A stretch of DNA of 64,000 bases from assembly GCF_018327645.1 (NCBI RefSeq), contig NZ_BMAY01000006.1:1-64000 (forward strand), given 5' to 3'. Within the stretch, counting starts at the first letter, position 1; each line of letters begins with the position of its first letter. This stretch comes from Lactobacillus corticis (lineage in GTDB: Bacteria; Bacillota; Bacilli; Lactobacillales; Lactobacillaceae). Under the pieces are notes generated by a model. That model ran no database searches. It saw nothing but the letters and a program-made list of their open reading frames with translations, and was not told the origin of the DNA. Position numbers and translations under genes: made by a program. Of the stretch, positions 42,073 to 51,761 are shown piece by piece.

Positions 42073-42702
42073 TTACTTAGTACCGAAGAGACGGTCACCG
42101 GCATCTCCCAAGCCTGGGAAAATATAGCCGTTAGACATGAGCTTTTCATCTTCTGCTGCCGCATAAATGTCGACATCAGGATTTTCAGCTTGCACTGCCT
42201 TGACGCCATCTGGAGCTGCCACTAAGACTGCCAAGCGAATATTCTTAGCGCCCCGCTTTTTCAAAGCGCCAATTGCCATGTTGGCACTACCACCGGTAGC
42301 CAGCATTGGGTCAACGATGATGCATTCACGTTCTTCAATGTCTGGCGGCATCTTGAAGAAATATTCGTGAGGCTTCAAAGTTTCCTCATCACGATACATC
42401 CCAATGTGACCAACTCTAGCTGATGGAATCATTTCCAAAACGCCATCAACCATTCCTAAGCCAGCACGCAAAATTGGTACAATAACCGGCTTTTTCCCAG
42501 CCAATTGCTTTTGGGTGGTTTTACCGATTGGAGTTTCAATTTCTACGTCTTCCAGCGGTAAATCCCGAGTCATTTCATATACCATCAACCCGGCGATTTC
42601 GCCTACAACGCGACGGAACTCATTGGTACCAGTATCCTTGCGACGAATAATCGTCAGCTTGTGCTGAATCAATGGGTGATTTAAAACAGTAAACTTTCCC
42701 AT
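42073..42702 (-). CDS. upp: Uracil phosphoribosyltransferase
   Basis: 209 aa type I PRTase that salvages uracil to UMP. The PRPP-binding loop is [18 protein letters not shown] near residue 128, the uracil-binding C-terminal motif is [25 protein letters not shown] site precedes the ATG. It is ahead of the atp operon, as in other lactobacilli. Confidence 0.98.
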   Translation of the reverse strand: MGKFTVLNHPLIQHKLTIIRRKDTGTNEFRRVVGEIAGLMVYEMTRDLPLEDVEIETPIGKTTQKQLAGKKPVIVPILRAGLGMVDGVLEMIPSARVGHIGMYRDEETLKPHEYFFKMPPDIEERECIIVDPMLATGGSANMAIGALKKRGAKNIRLAVLVAAPDGVKAVQAENPDVDIYAAAEDEKLMSNGYIFPGLGDAGDRLFGTK

Positions 42703-42749
42703 TTCTGCCTCCTAAAAAAGATATACATTATCCTTATTATTCTAATCGA

Positions 42750-42780
42750 AAACGCGAAAGGTTTAAAGCCTTTCGCGTAT
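42750..42780 (-). terminator. Intrinsic terminator after tsaC
   Basis: Perfect 10-bp arms ACGCGAAAGG/CCTTTCGCGT with a short T run (TTTTC) on the minus strand, between tsaC and upp. Confidence 0.75.
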
Positions 42781-42791
42781 TCAGTCATTAA

Positions 42792-43793
42792 TTATTTTCG
42801 ATAGTGTTGGCCGGCTGCTGCTTTATTTAGCCGATTCATGTAGGCATAGCTAGCTTGCCCCTGATCAAAACCTTGAACATAGATCTTTTTGATCCCCGCT
42901 TGATCATCAAAATATCTCAAGCCTGCAAAAAGATTATGATCTGCATCTACTAAATTATTTCCTAAATTAAATTTATTGGCATCAGGCACCGCTAAATCGG
43001 CCAAGACCGAGCTCAGAGCCATCACCCCAGTGGTTTCATCAAGCATCAATTTGCTAAAATCTGAAACTTGATCCACAACCACGACCGGTTCGCTAGGCGC
43101 ATAGTGACGATACTTCATGCCAGGGGCTTTAGGAATATCTTTTTCACCGACTTTACCGGTATTGAGCAAAACCGGTTCACCCAAAACCGTACTTAATGCT
43201 TCCGGTGTGATTTCCCCAGGCCGCAAAACGACTGGTGGTTGAGCGGTTAAATCAATAATGGTTGATTCAAGTCCCACCCGAGTGGCACCACCATCTACAA
43301 TCGCTGCAATCTTGCCTTTCAAGTCATGATAAACATGCTGAGCCGTGGTTGGACTTGGCTTAGTCGAGGTGTTTGCTGATGGCCCAACAATCGGGTAACC
43401 CAGCTTAGCAATCAGATCATGCGTCAATTGGTCATCGGGGCAGCGAAAAGCCGCGGTCGGCAAGCCCCCAGTCACAGCTTCAGGCAGGCTGCCAGGCTTT
43501 ACGTATAACAATAAAGTTAAGGGTCCAGGCCAAAAATGCTTGATCAGCTTTTCAGCTTCTTCAGGCACTGCTTTTACATACCGGCGCATCATGGCTTCAT
43601 CCGCAACGGTTACGATTAGTGGATTGTCACTAGGGCGCCCTTTGGCGCGGTAAACATTCTTGACGCTGGTTTCATTCGTGGCAATTGCCCCTAACCCATA
43701 AACTGTTTCCGTTGGAAATGCCACCAGCTCACCTTGTGCTAAAAGTGATGCTGCTTGATCCAAATCATCTTTTGACAGTATTTTGGTTTCCAT
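42792..43793 (-). CDS. tsaC: L-threonylcarbamoyladenylate synthase (Sua5/YwlC type)
   Basis: 333 aa. The YrdC/Sua5 core has PTETVYGLGA near residue 28 and the substrate motif KGRPSDNPLIV near 52, then GPSANTSTKPSPTT. The C-terminal 100 residues are the Sua5 domain, so this is the long form. It makes the intermediate for the t6A modification of ANN-decoding tRNAs. ATG overlaps the prmC stop (TAATG). Confidence 0.93.
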   Translation of the reverse strand: METKILSKDDLDQAASLLAQGELVAFPTETVYGLGAIATNETSVKNVYRAKGRPSDNPLIVTVADEAMMRRYVKAVPEEAEKLIKHFWPGPLTLLLYVKPGSLPEAVTGGLPTAAFRCPDDQLTHDLIAKLGYPIVGPSANTSTKPSPTTAQHVYHDLKGKIAAIVDGGATRVGLESTIIDLTAQPPVVLRPGEITPEALSTVLGEPVLLNTGKVGEKDIPKAPGMKYRHYAPSEPVVVVDQVSDFSKLMLDETTGVMALSSVLADLAVPDANKFNLGNNLVDADHNLFAGLRYFDDQAGIKKIYVQGFDQGQASYAYMNRLNKAAAGQHYRK

Positions 43794-44635
43794 TATTGAT
43801 TCCACTTTCCATATACCATGCGAGGTTTGCCAGCCAAGTCATTCCGAAATTCAACAGTAAAGTCAGGCAACTTTTCGGCAAATAATTGACGCAATTCGTC
43901 TTGCTCGCTAAAGCCATATTCTAAGAAAAATTCTCCCCCAGCATGCAAGTGATCTCTTACTTGGTCAGCAAACCGACGATAAAAGGCCAAGCCGTCCTTG
44001 CCACCAAATAAAGCCTCTTGCGGCTCATTTTCCAAAACGTTTTGATCCATGTAGCCGCGTTCATTTTCCTTGATGTATGGCGGATTAGAGATAATCTTGT
44101 CAAACTTTTCCAAGCCGATCAAAATATTAGCTTTGCGCACAATTACATCCAAATCATAGTCAGCAAAATTTTCTTCTGCAGTTCTTAAAGCAGTATCGCT
44201 AATGTCACTGGCATAGAGGTCCAAATCTTTAATCCCTTTTTTGGCTGCTTCTTGACCAAAAGCCACGGTTATACAGCCGCTTCCCGTTCCTAAATCAAGT
44301 ACTTTATCGCCATTTTTTACGTGATCTAAGGCCCAGGAAACTAATTCTTCAGTTTCAAACCGCGGAATCAGCACTCCGCGGACCACTTTTAGCTTATAAC
44401 CATAAAACCAGCTGTAGCCCAAAATATATTGCGGGCTGACTCCGCGCTTTAACTTTTTAACATCAAGTTTTAGCTGGTGTTCCTGTTCTTCGGTTAAAAC
44501 CAAGTCTTGCTTTAATTGAAACTGACTGGGCGTCATATCCAAACGCTCAGCTAATAAATAATCTACGTCCTCCGGACGCACATTATCTGCAGTTTCACAA
44601 GCCCACATGCGAGCTTCATGTATAGTTCTAGGCAT
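43793..44635 (-). CDS. prmC: Release factor glutamine methyltransferase PrmC
   Basis: 280 aa SAM-dependent enzyme that methylates the Gln of the GGQ motif of release factors. SAM motif [14 protein letters not shown] near residue 112 and catalytic ISNPPYI near 185. An N-terminal helical domain binds the factor. It overlaps the end of prfA, whose product is its substrate. Confidence 0.96.
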   Translation of the reverse strand: MPRTIHEARMWACETADNVRPEDVDYLLAERLDMTPSQFQLKQDLVLTEEQEHQLKLDVKKLKRGVSPQYILGYSWFYGYKLKVVRGVLIPRFETEELVSWALDHVKNGDKVLDLGTGSGCITVAFGQEAAKKGIKDLDLYASDISDTALRTAEENFADYDLDVIVRKANILIGLEKFDKIISNPPYIKENERGYMDQNVLENEPQEALFGGKDGLAFYRRFADQVRDHLHAGGEFFLEYGFSEQDELRQLFAEKLPDFTVEFRNDLAGKPRMVYGKWNQ

Positions 44636-45713
44636 TTTCTGCCAACTCCTCTAATTGCTTAGTTTGGTTGTACAAAATCAAGGCGTCAATTATTTCATCG
44701 AGTTCGCCGTTCATAATCCGATCCAGCTTGTTTAAAGTCAAGCCAATCCGGTGGTCAGTCACCCGATTTTGAGGGTAGTTATAGGTTCTGATCCGTTCAG
44801 ACCGATCCCCCGTACCAACGGCATTTTTACGTTTTTCATCGTATTGGTCACGATTTTGACTTTCGTAATAGTCGTAAACCCGCGACTTTAAAATTTCCAT
44901 GGCTTTTTCCCGGTTTTGCTGCTGGCTCCGTTGATCTTGCATCGCCACAACGATTCCCGTAGGCAAGTGAGTCATCCGCACGGCACTACTAGTCTTGTTG
45001 ATGTGCTGACCACCAGCACCGCTTGACCGATAAACGTCAACCCGAATGTCTTTAGGATCAAGGTCGATATCAACCTGCTCATATTCCGGCATTACCGCAA
45101 CAGTCGCGGTTGAAGTGTGAACTCGGCCTTGTGATTCAGTAACTGGAATTCGTTGAACCCGGTGAGCGCCGTTTTCATATTTCAGCTTACTGTAGACCTT
45201 GTCACCCGTAATCATAATCGCTACGCGCTTATAACCGCCAACTTCGGTTTGTTCGCTATCAACAATCGAAACATTCCAGCCTTGTCGTTCAGCATATTTT
45301 TCGTACATCCGCAACAAGTCGCCGGCAAACAGCGAAGCTTCATCCCCACCGGCAGCACCACGAATTTCCATAATGATGTCTTTGTCATCATTTGGATCTT
45401 TAGGCAGCATCAAGATTTTAATTTGATCTTCGAGGCTAGCGACTTCTTTTTCCAAATCAGAGTTTTCTTCTTTGGCCATTTCAATTAGGTCACTGTCGCT
45501 TTCGCTTTTGATAATATCCAAATTGTCAGCAATTTCTTGCTTATCAGCTTGATACTTGCGATATTTCTCTACCACCTCGCGCAAGTCCGCTTCTTCTTTG
45601 GAAATTTCCATGTACCGCTTAGTATCATTAATTACTTCGGGGTCAGCCATCATTTCTTGCAGCTCTTCATAGTGGGCTACTAGACTTTCAAGCTGTGCCA
45701 TCACTTTATCCAT
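44628..45713 (-). CDS. prfA: Peptide chain release factor 1
   Basis: 361 aa, recognises UAA and UAG. The GGQ loop is [18 protein letters not shown] near residue 227. The region after IQTE-type anticodon mimic (near 180) is consistent with RF1. Ends overlapping prmC, in the operon tdk-prfA-prmC-tsaC. Confidence 0.98.
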   Translation of the reverse strand: MDKVMAQLESLVAHYEELQEMMADPEVINDTKRYMEISKEEADLREVVEKYRKYQADKQEIADNLDIIKSESDSDLIEMAKEENSDLEKEVASLEDQIKILMLPKDPNDDKDIIMEIRGAAGGDEASLFAGDLLRMYEKYAERQGWNVSIVDSEQTEVGGYKRVAIMITGDKVYSKLKYENGAHRVQRIPVTESQGRVHTSTATVAVMPEYEQVDIDLDPKDIRVDVYRSSGAGGQHINKTSSAVRMTHLPTGIVVAMQDQRSQQQNREKAMEILKSRVYDYYESQNRDQYDEKRKNAVGTGDRSERIRTYNYPQNRVTDHRIGLTLNKLDRIMNGELDEIIDALILYNQTKQLEELAENA

Positions 45714-45750
45714 TTGTTAAAATCGTTCCTTTCCTAATACAATTTGCCTG

Positions 45751-46347
45751 TTAATCAGTAATTGGGTGAAAATAGTGTTTACGACAAGTTGGATAATAGG
45801 ATTCATCCCCGCCGATTTGAACTTGTTCGCCCTCATATACCGGCTTACCGTTATTGATACGCAGATTCATGGTCGCTTTATGACCACAATAATGGCAAAT
45901 AGTCTTCATTTCCTCGATCTTGTCAGCAAAAATCAAAAGGTTTTCGCTGCCTTCAAATAAATGATTTTGAAAATCATTTTTGAGACCAAAGCACATTACC
46001 GGAATCTGCAGCTCATCAACAATTCTGGCACATTCCAAGACGTGATGCCGTTTTAAAAATTGCGCTTCGTCAATTAATACACAAGCCAGCTTCCCATGAC
46101 CTTGTGCCTCATCAGCTTGGTTCAACTTTTTAATATAGGCAAATAAATCCATATCGGCTTCGATTGGGACAGCCTCTCGGTGCAAACCAATTCTAGAAGC
46201 CACTACGCCCTTGCCGCTCCGATCATCTAAGCCTGAGGTCATCAAGGCAATTTGCCGATGTTGAGCTTCATAATTATGCGCCACTTTTAAAATTTCAATT
46301 GTTTTGCCGCTGCTCATTGCGCCATATCTAAAAAATAATTGTGCCAT
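45751..46347 (-). CDS. tdk: Thymidine kinase
   Basis: 198 aa type II thymidine kinase. P-loop [16 protein letters not shown] at residue 7, Walker B/lid [11 protein letters not shown] near 88, and zinc cysteines in CHYCGHKA and CRKH. It salvages thymidine to dTMP. First gene of the tdk-prfA-prmC-tsaC operon, divergent from murT. Confidence 0.97.
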   Translation of the reverse strand: MAQLFFRYGAMSSGKTIEILKVAHNYEAQHRQIALMTSGLDDRSGKGVVASRIGLHREAVPIEADMDLFAYIKKLNQADEAQGHGKLACVLIDEAQFLKRHHVLECARIVDELQIPVMCFGLKNDFQNHLFEGSENLLIFADKIEEMKTICHYCGHKATMNLRINNGKPVYEGEQVQIGGDESYYPTCRKHYFHPITD

Positions 46348-46487
46348 TGCTGTTCTCCTTTTGCAATTATCCGACTATATAGTATAGATGAAATTTGTTT
46401 TTTCTGCAGGAGAAAATGTTTGAAACTCGTTTTATTCCTCTCTTCTATGCTAATATAAGTTTTAGTTTTTGAAGTGAGGGAATAGAC

Positions 46488-47837
46488 ATGAGTTTTAAAT
46501 CAGGTTTTGCAACATCTCTAGGCAAGTCCTCATATTGGTTCTTGCATAACGTTCTCAAGGGCGGGACTAGTTTTCCAGGAAAAATGGCAATGAAAGTAGA
46601 CCCCGACGTCCTTAAAAGCCTCAGCCGAGGCTATGAAACCATTATCGTCACCGGGACAAATGGTAAAACAATGACTACCGCCTTAATTGTTAATGCGCTT
46701 AAGCAAAAATATGGCGATGTTTTAACCAACCCTAGCGGCTCCAACATGCAGCAAGGGATCGTAACTGCTTTTCTGGCCCATGGAAAAAATCGCGCTAAAA
46801 GAAAGATTGCGGTTCTGGAAGTAGACGAAGCTAACGTCAAAATGGTTACCCAGCTTTTGCACCCCAAGGCTTTCGTTTTGACAAATATTTTCCGTGATCA
46901 AATGGACCGCTATGGCGAAATCTATACCACCTACGAAAAAATTGTTGACGGCATCAAGCTCCAGCCTGATGCAACCATCATTGCCAATGGGGACGCCAGC
47001 ATTTTTTCAAGCGTTGACTTGCCAAACCCGAAAGTATTCTTCGGTTTTGATTTAGGAGCAAAACCAGAAAACGACCTGAAGGCTCCGGTCAACACCGACG
47101 GTGTTTTGTGCCCTAAGTGCGATCACGTCTTGCACTACCACGAACGAATTTATGCCAACCTAGGTAATTTCTTCTGCCCAAATTGCGGTTATCACCGGCC
47201 TAAACTGACCTACACGGTAAACTCAATTGACAAACAAACGCCTAATGAAATTGCCTTTCATATGGGAACTAAGGGCTACCACATTAATATCGGCGGCACT
47301 TACAATATTTATAATGCCCTGGCTGCCTACGCCGTTGCGCGAGAATTCGGTCTTTCTGATGACGAAGTAGCAGCAGCTTTCAAGGCGAACAAGCGGGTGT
47401 TCGGTCGCCAAGAATTGATTAATTACCGTGGCAAAGAAATTGATTTGATTTTGGTCAAAAATCCAGTCGGGCTAGATGAAGTCCTGCATATGCTCAACAC
47501 CGAGCAGGATGATTTCTCGCTAGTTACCTTGCTTAATGCCAACCACGCCGATGGGATCGATACTTCTTGGATTTGGGATGCTGACTATGAAAGTTTAAAT
47601 CCCCAACAGATTAAGAAAGTTTTAGTTGGCGGCCAGCGCTGGCACGATATGGCCTTTCGCTTAGAAATTGCCGGCTTTGATAACGGGGCCATGTTGATTA
47701 ATCCTGACTATGACAGCTTGATTGAAGAAATCGGCAAACTGCCTACCAAGAAGGTCTATATTCTTTCAACTTACACGGCAATGCTTGCCTTACGCAAAAA
47801 AATGGCTGAAAAGAAAATCATTAAAGCAGGCATGTAG
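46488..47837 (+). CDS. murT: Lipid II isoglutaminyl synthase subunit MurT
   Basis: 449 aa Mur ligase-like protein. P-loop VTGTNGKTMTTALIV near residue 55; a zinc ribbon insertion, CPKCDHVLHYHERIY through CPNCGYHRP near 205-230, is the hallmark of MurT; a C-terminal DUF1727 domain follows. MurT activates the D-Glu side chain of lipid II for amidation by the glutaminase GatD. Unusually, no gatD follows: a terminator and two tRNA genes come next. A TGCTAATAT extended -10 is upstream. Confidence 0.92.
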   Translation: MSFKSGFATSLGKSSYWFLHNVLKGGTSFPGKMAMKVDPDVLKSLSRGYETIIVTGTNGKTMTTALIVNALKQKYGDVLTNPSGSNMQQGIVTAFLAHGKNRAKRKIAVLEVDEANVKMVTQLLHPKAFVLTNIFRDQMDRYGEIYTTYEKIVDGIKLQPDATIIANGDASIFSSVDLPNPKVFFGFDLGAKPENDLKAPVNTDGVLCPKCDHVLHYHERIYANLGNFFCPNCGYHRPKLTYTVNSIDKQTPNEIAFHMGTKGYHINIGGTYNIYNALAAYAVAREFGLSDDEVAAAFKANKRVFGRQELINYRGKEIDLILVKNPVGLDEVLHMLNTEQDDFSLVTLLNANHADGIDTSWIWDADYESLNPQQIKKVLVGGQRWHDMAFRLEIAGFDNGAMLINPDYDSLIEEIGKLPTKKVYILSTYTAMLALRKKMAEKKIIKAGM

Positions 47838-47850
47838 CCCCAGTGCCCAG

Positions 47851-47877
47851 CAGCATCGTTTGATGCTGCTTTTTTTG
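47851..47877 (+). terminator. Intrinsic terminator of murT
   Basis: AGCAGCATC/GATGCTGCT stem with a seven-T run directly after murT. Confidence 0.9.
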
Positions 47878-47880
47878 TAC

Positions 47881-47911
47881 AAAAAAAGCTTCAACCCGCA
47901 GGTTGAAGCTA
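47881..47911 (-). terminator. Intrinsic terminator of the tRNA-Glu/tRNA-Gln unit
   Basis: Minus-strand AGCTTCAACC, loop, GGTTGAAGCT followed by a long T run, just after tRNA-Gln. Confidence 0.88.
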
Positions 47912-47924
47912 AAGAATAAAAAAA

Positions 47925-47997
47925 TTGGGATGTCCGGGCTCGAACCGGAACATTATGGATTCAGAGTCCACTGCCTTACCAATTTGGCTACATCCCA
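47925..47997 (-). tRNA. tRNA-Gln (anticodon CTG)
   Basis: A full cloverleaf: acceptor TGGGATG/CATCCCA, T-arm with GGTTCGAGCC, anticodon loop CTCTGAA giving anticodon CTG, which reads CAG. The U1-A72 pair is typical for tRNA-Gln. CCA is not encoded. It is the second gene of a two-tRNA unit. Confidence 0.9.
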
Positions 47998-48005
47998 GTG
48001 TTTGA

Positions 48006-48077
48006 TCGCCCGTACGAGAATCGAACTCGCAACTCCACCTTGAGAGGGTAGCGTCTTAACCATTTGACCAACGGGCA
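48006..48077 (-). tRNA. tRNA-Glu (anticodon CTC)
   Basis: Cloverleaf with acceptor TGCCCGT/ACGGGCG (first pair U-G), D-arm GGTC, anticodon stem CTACC/GGTGG and loop CTCTCAA giving anticodon CTC, which reads GAG. T-arm GAGTTCGATTC. CCA is not encoded. The U1-G72 pair is unusual for tRNA-Glu. Confidence 0.88.
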
Positions 48078-48092
48078 AATCCAACAGGTATT

Positions 48093-48121
48093 ATTATTCT
48101 ACTTTGGTCTGGTCTTGTCAA
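48093..48121 (-). promoter_or_regulatory. Promoter of the tRNA-Glu/tRNA-Gln unit
   Basis: TTGACA, 17 bases, AATAAT on the minus strand, about 15 bases before tRNA-Glu. It lies very close to the divergent TATAAT element (48133-48138) of the following hydrolase gene. Confidence 0.75.
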
Positions 48122-48168
48122 GAACTTTTATTTATAATGGAGATCAATAGTAAGGACAGTTTTTAACC

Positions 48169-49179
48169 ATGATTGATTATTCAAAAACGCAGCATTTAAT
48201 TGAAGCGATGGTCTCAGAACGAATCGTTCCCGGTGCCAACTATGCCTTTCTGAATGGAAGACAAGTTTTCACCTCAACGCTCGGCTTTTCGGCAATTTAT
48301 CCCAAATTAGAGCAGCTTAGCCCCTTTGCCATTTATGACCTAGCAAGCCTGACCAAAGTATTAGCAACCGAAAATGTTTTGTTGCATCTCTACGATCAGG
48401 GAAAATTGAATTTTTCTGAAAAATTAGCCGACTTTGTGCCCGACTTCACTGATCGGCGCATCACTTTGCAGCACCTGTTAACGCATACTAGTGGAATTCG
48501 CGGTTGGATTCCTAATCGCGACCAACTATCCCATGATGACTTATTAAAGGCTATCGTGAACTTGCCGGTAACCGACGAATTCAATCGCAAAATGCGCTAT
48601 GCTGATACCAACTTCATCTTATTAGGCTTGGTCATCAAAGCAATCTATCACCAACCGGTACAAACTGTTAGTCAGCATCTCCTGCAAGAGATGGGACTTA
48701 AGCATGCAACTTTTTCTCCTAATCCAAGTGAGTGCATCCCTACAGCCCTAGTCGACGGAAAAGTCTTAAAAGGCATCCCCCATGATCCTAAAGCCCGCCA
48801 GCTTGGCCCTGATTGCGGAAGCGCGGGCTTATTTGCTGACATGGAAGACCTAATTTCATTCAGCCAGGGTATTCTTGGTCAAAATTTAGAAGTCTTGCCC
48901 TATAGTCAGCAAACAGTCAAGCAATTGTTTTTTGACCGGACGCCATCCGGTGTTAAGCCGCGGGCTTGGGGCTGGGATTTGCGTTTTGATCCAGCTGATT
49001 ACCATCCAGTTATTTTGCATACCGGCTTCACTGGAACCTTAATTATTCTCGACCGGCAAAAGCAAAGCGGCTTAATCCTGTTGACTAATCGGGTTCATCC
49101 GACTGGCCATAATACGATCTTTCTTGCCATGAGAAAACGGATTATCGATACCTTCTTAGCTGAAAATAGCAAAAAATAA
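48169..49179 (+). CDS. Class C beta-lactamase-like serine hydrolase
   Basis: 336 aa of the serine penicillin-binding/esterase EstB fold. The SxxK motif is SLTK near residue 65, the second motif is YADTN near 145 (Tyr at the YxN position, Asp in place of Ser), and HTG of the third motif is in VILHTGFTGT near 285. No signal peptide, so probably cytoplasmic; an esterase or D-amino-peptidase role is as likely as drug hydrolysis. Confidence 0.85.
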   Translation: MIDYSKTQHLIEAMVSERIVPGANYAFLNGRQVFTSTLGFSAIYPKLEQLSPFAIYDLASLTKVLATENVLLHLYDQGKLNFSEKLADFVPDFTDRRITLQHLLTHTSGIRGWIPNRDQLSHDDLLKAIVNLPVTDEFNRKMRYADTNFILLGLVIKAIYHQPVQTVSQHLLQEMGLKHATFSPNPSECIPTALVDGKVLKGIPHDPKARQLGPDCGSAGLFADMEDLISFSQGILGQNLEVLPYSQQTVKQLFFDRTPSGVKPRAWGWDLRFDPADYHPVILHTGFTGTLIILDRQKQSGLILLTNRVHPTGHNTIFLAMRKRIIDTFLAENSKK

Positions 49180-49206
49180 GCATAGCCAAGGCCATGCTTA
49201 TTTTTT
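49174..49206. terminator. Bidirectional terminator
   Basis: AATAAGCATAGCC/GGCCATGCTTATT stem with a T run, between two convergent genes. Confidence 0.85.
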
Positions 49207-49406
49207 TACATAGATTTTTCGTTCATTTTCATCGAATGATGCGGCATGAAATAATAGACTAAATCTACGACGCTTTGCGCCAACATGCCACCTGCCATCC
49301 AATACATTGCCGGCATCATTTGCCCCGTAAAAGTGTAATAGCAAGTTATGCCATAAACCACAACCCATAAGATTTTTACCCATAAATTATCTACCATCAT
49401 TGCCAT
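49206..49406 (-). CDS. Small membrane protein of unknown function
   Basis: Up to 66 aa, with two hydrophobic segments (VKILWVVVYGITCYY, MYWMAGGMLAQSVVDLVYYF) and a Met- and Lys-rich tail. The start may be ATG 49406, 49400 or 49397; AAGGAAGGA upstream suits any of them. I do not recognise the family. A different frame in the same place is shorter and has no ribosome binding site. Confidence 0.6.
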   Translation of the reverse strand: MAMMVDNLWVKILWVVVYGITCYYTFTGQMMPAMYWMAGGMLAQSVVDLVYYFMPHHSMKMNEKSM

Positions 49407-49526
49407 ATTCCTTCCTTTCGGAATCTATTATATGCTATTTTATTTCAAAAAGAAAGCCTTTACATTATTGATATATCAATACTTTTAGCTACATTTGTAG
49501 ACATAGGCTGTGTTATTTTATGATAT

Positions 49527-49560
49527 AAAAAAAGACAAGCTGCAATTTCAGCTTGTCCTT
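49527..49560. terminator. Terminator of pgi
   Basis: GGACAAGCTG/CAGCTTGTC stem with a T run on the minus strand after the pgi stop. Confidence 0.88.
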
Positions 49561-49578
49561 TTTATTAGGCTTTGCTAA

Positions 49579-50919
49579 TTAAAGACGACTTTGCAAATCA
49601 TCATGCAAGTCTTCATAACCAGGCTTGTTTAACAAACCAAACATGTTACGCTTGTATGCTTCAACGCCTGGTTGGTTGAATGGGTTAATGCCATTCAGGT
49701 AACCTGAAATACCTACGGCTAATTCAAAGAAGTAAATCAGGTAGCCCAAAGTATGTTCAGTTTGGTCAGGAATGTTAACCGTCATAACTGGAACGCCACC
49801 GTCGGTGTGAGCTAAAACCACGCCTTCGTATGCCCGGTCGTTTACGTAGTTCATCGTCTTGCCTGACAAGAAGTTTAAACCATCCAAATTCTTGTCGTCG
49901 TTTGGAATTTCAACGTCGTGAGCTGGCTTAACAACCCGAACAACCGTTTCCATCAAGTTCCGACGACCTTCTTGAATGTATTGGCCCAATGAGTGCAAGT
50001 CAGTAGTAAAGTTGGCACTTGCTGGGAAGATGCCCTTTTGGTCCTTACCTTCTGATTCACCCATCAATTGCTTCCACCATTCGCCAAACATTCTAACAGT
50101 TGGTTCGTAGTTTTCCAATAATTCGGTAGTGTAGCCCTTCCGGTACAAAATGTTACGTAAAGCTGCATATTGGTATGGACTGTCTTCTTTCAAATCAGTC
50201 TTGCCCAAGTAATCAGCACGAGCATCAGCAGCACCTTGCATTAAAGCGTCAATGTCGCAGCCGGCAGCAGCAATTGGCAACAAACCAACAGCTGACAAAA
50301 CTGAGAAACGACCGCCTAAGTCATCAGGAACAACAAATTCTTGGTAGCCTTCAGCATCTGCTTCAGTCTTCAAAGCACCCTTTTGCCGGTCGGTAGTAGC
50401 GTAGATCCGCTTGTTAGCTTCTTCCTTACCGTATTTCTTGATCAGCTTGTCCTTCAAAATCCGGAAGGCTACTGATGGTTCAGTGGTAGTACCTGACTTA
50501 GAAATTACGTTCAAGCTGAAGTCCTTGTCGCCCAACCATTCAATTAAGTCATAAAGGTATGAGCCAGATAGAGAATTACCACAGAAGACTACTGTTGGGT
50601 AGTTGCCCTTGTCACGGCCATAGAAAGCACCGTTCAAGAATTCGATTGAGGCTTGGGCACCTAAATAAGAACCACCAATCCCAATTCCAATTAAGACATC
50701 TGAATCGCTTTGGATCTTCTTAGCTGCTGCTTTAATCCGAGCAAATTCATCTTTATCATATTCAACTGGCAAGTTAACCCAGCCGCGGAAATCAGCACCA
50801 GCACCAGTACCGTCATGCAATTCCTTATCAGCTGCATCAACCATAGCTTGCATTTCGCTCAATTCGTTTTCATGAACGAATGGCGTCAATTTACTGCTAT
50901 CAAATTTAATTAAACTCAT
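49579..50919 (-). CDS. pgi: Glucose-6-phosphate isomerase
   Basis: 446 aa glycolytic enzyme converting glucose 6-phosphate and fructose 6-phosphate. Family signatures [18 protein letters not shown] near residue 76, [16 protein letters not shown] near 140, catalytic Glu in [14 protein letters not shown] near 285, and [18 protein letters not shown]. Strong codon bias. An upstream extended -10 TGCTACAAT around 50959-50966 is the likely promoter. Confidence 0.98.
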   Translation of the reverse strand: MSLIKFDSSKLTPFVHENELSEMQAMVDAADKELHDGTGAGADFRGWVNLPVEYDKDEFARIKAAAKKIQSDSDVLIGIGIGGSYLGAQASIEFLNGAFYGRDKGNYPTVVFCGNSLSGSYLYDLIEWLGDKDFSLNVISKSGTTTEPSVAFRILKDKLIKKYGKEEANKRIYATTDRQKGALKTEADAEGYQEFVVPDDLGGRFSVLSAVGLLPIAAAGCDIDALMQGAADARADYLGKTDLKEDSPYQYAALRNILYRKGYTTELLENYEPTVRMFGEWWKQLMGESEGKDQKGIFPASANFTTDLHSLGQYIQEGRRNLMETVVRVVKPAHDVEIPNDDKNLDGLNFLSGKTMNYVNDRAYEGVVLAHTDGGVPVMTVNIPDQTEHTLGYLIYFFELAVGISGYLNGINPFNQPGVEAYKRNMFGLLNKPGYEDLHDDLQSRL

Positions 50920-50992
50920 AATCCGCTTCCTAACTAAAATATATATTTCACAAGCCCTATTGTAGCAATCTTCGTAACCGATTTCTAGACCT

Positions 50993-51610
50993 CTAGGATA
51001 TTTCTTTTTTTACCCGTTTAAACAGGCGATACAATAGATATCCGCAGCTGGCTCCAACGGTATTAAAAAAGACATCGTCGATATCAGTCACGCCGGTGGC
51101 CAAGAAAAATTGACAAATTTCAATGGTAATCGACCAGCCCATCCCTAGCAAAATGGTCTTAGCAGCAGTCGCCTTTTTTGAAAAGACAATCGGGAACAAG
51201 AAGCCGAATGGCAGGAAACATAAAATATTGCCTAAAGAATTGTAATAAAAGTCCAAATGGCTTGGCGCATAGATCATCTTCCAGGTTTCTTTTAAAAAGA
51301 CCAAATTGATATCGGACAAAGGACGATGCAAATGCAATTCAATTTGCCAAGGGAAGTAGGCATCCCTAAAAGTCGTCCCCATAAAAACCAGCAGCATATA
51401 AAAAACTAATAGCCAAACGCTGACCTCGCTGGCTAAACTTCGCCGATGCCTTACGCCAAAAAGCCATAACAAGCGAAAGAAGGCAAAAATCAGAAAATAA
51501 AAGATAGTTTTATCAAGTGCTGTCAGAATTAATTTAACGAGTGCAAAATGATTAATTTGCATGGCATAGTGAGCGGCTAGCCAATTGTACAAGGGTCCAA
51601 AGAATAACAT
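50993..51610 (-). CDS. VanZ-like family membrane protein
   Basis: 205 aa with about five membrane segments. The VanZ-type core is present: [27 protein letters not shown], followed by [19 protein letters not shown]. VanZ relatives in lactobacilli are not known to give glycopeptide resistance in themselves, and the role is unknown. AAAGGATTGG precedes the ATG. It is divergent from the LTA synthase-like gene. Confidence 0.85.
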   Translation of the reverse strand: MLFFGPLYNWLAAHYAMQINHFALVKLILTALDKTIFYFLIFAFFRLLWLFGVRHRRSLASEVSVWLLVFYMLLVFMGTTFRDAYFPWQIELHLHRPLSDINLVFLKETWKMIYAPSHLDFYYNSLGNILCFLPFGFLFPIVFSKKATAAKTILLGMGWSITIEICQFFLATGVTDIDDVFFNTVGASCGYLLYRLFKRVKKEIS

Positions 51611-51761
51611 GCTACCAATCCTTTAAAAATTCTTACCTAATTATAGCCGACTTTTGCTAAATTTATTGGGCGAAAATGTTAAGAATCTTGAAACTCTTGA
51701 CGATAATTTGTCATCAGCCTGGAACTCTTATAAAATTAGGTTACTAAAGGAGAACAAAGTT

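Noticed and set aside
49198-49383. Alternative minus-strand frame over the small membrane protein
   Set aside because: It lacks a ribosome binding site, runs into the terminator and has a composition unlike a real protein; the overlapping frame has a good site and two membrane helices.
51654-51761. N-terminal extension of the LTA synthase-like protein
   Set aside because: The frame is open, but the only good ribosome binding site lies before GTG 51762, and the extension is not like the family's N-terminus.
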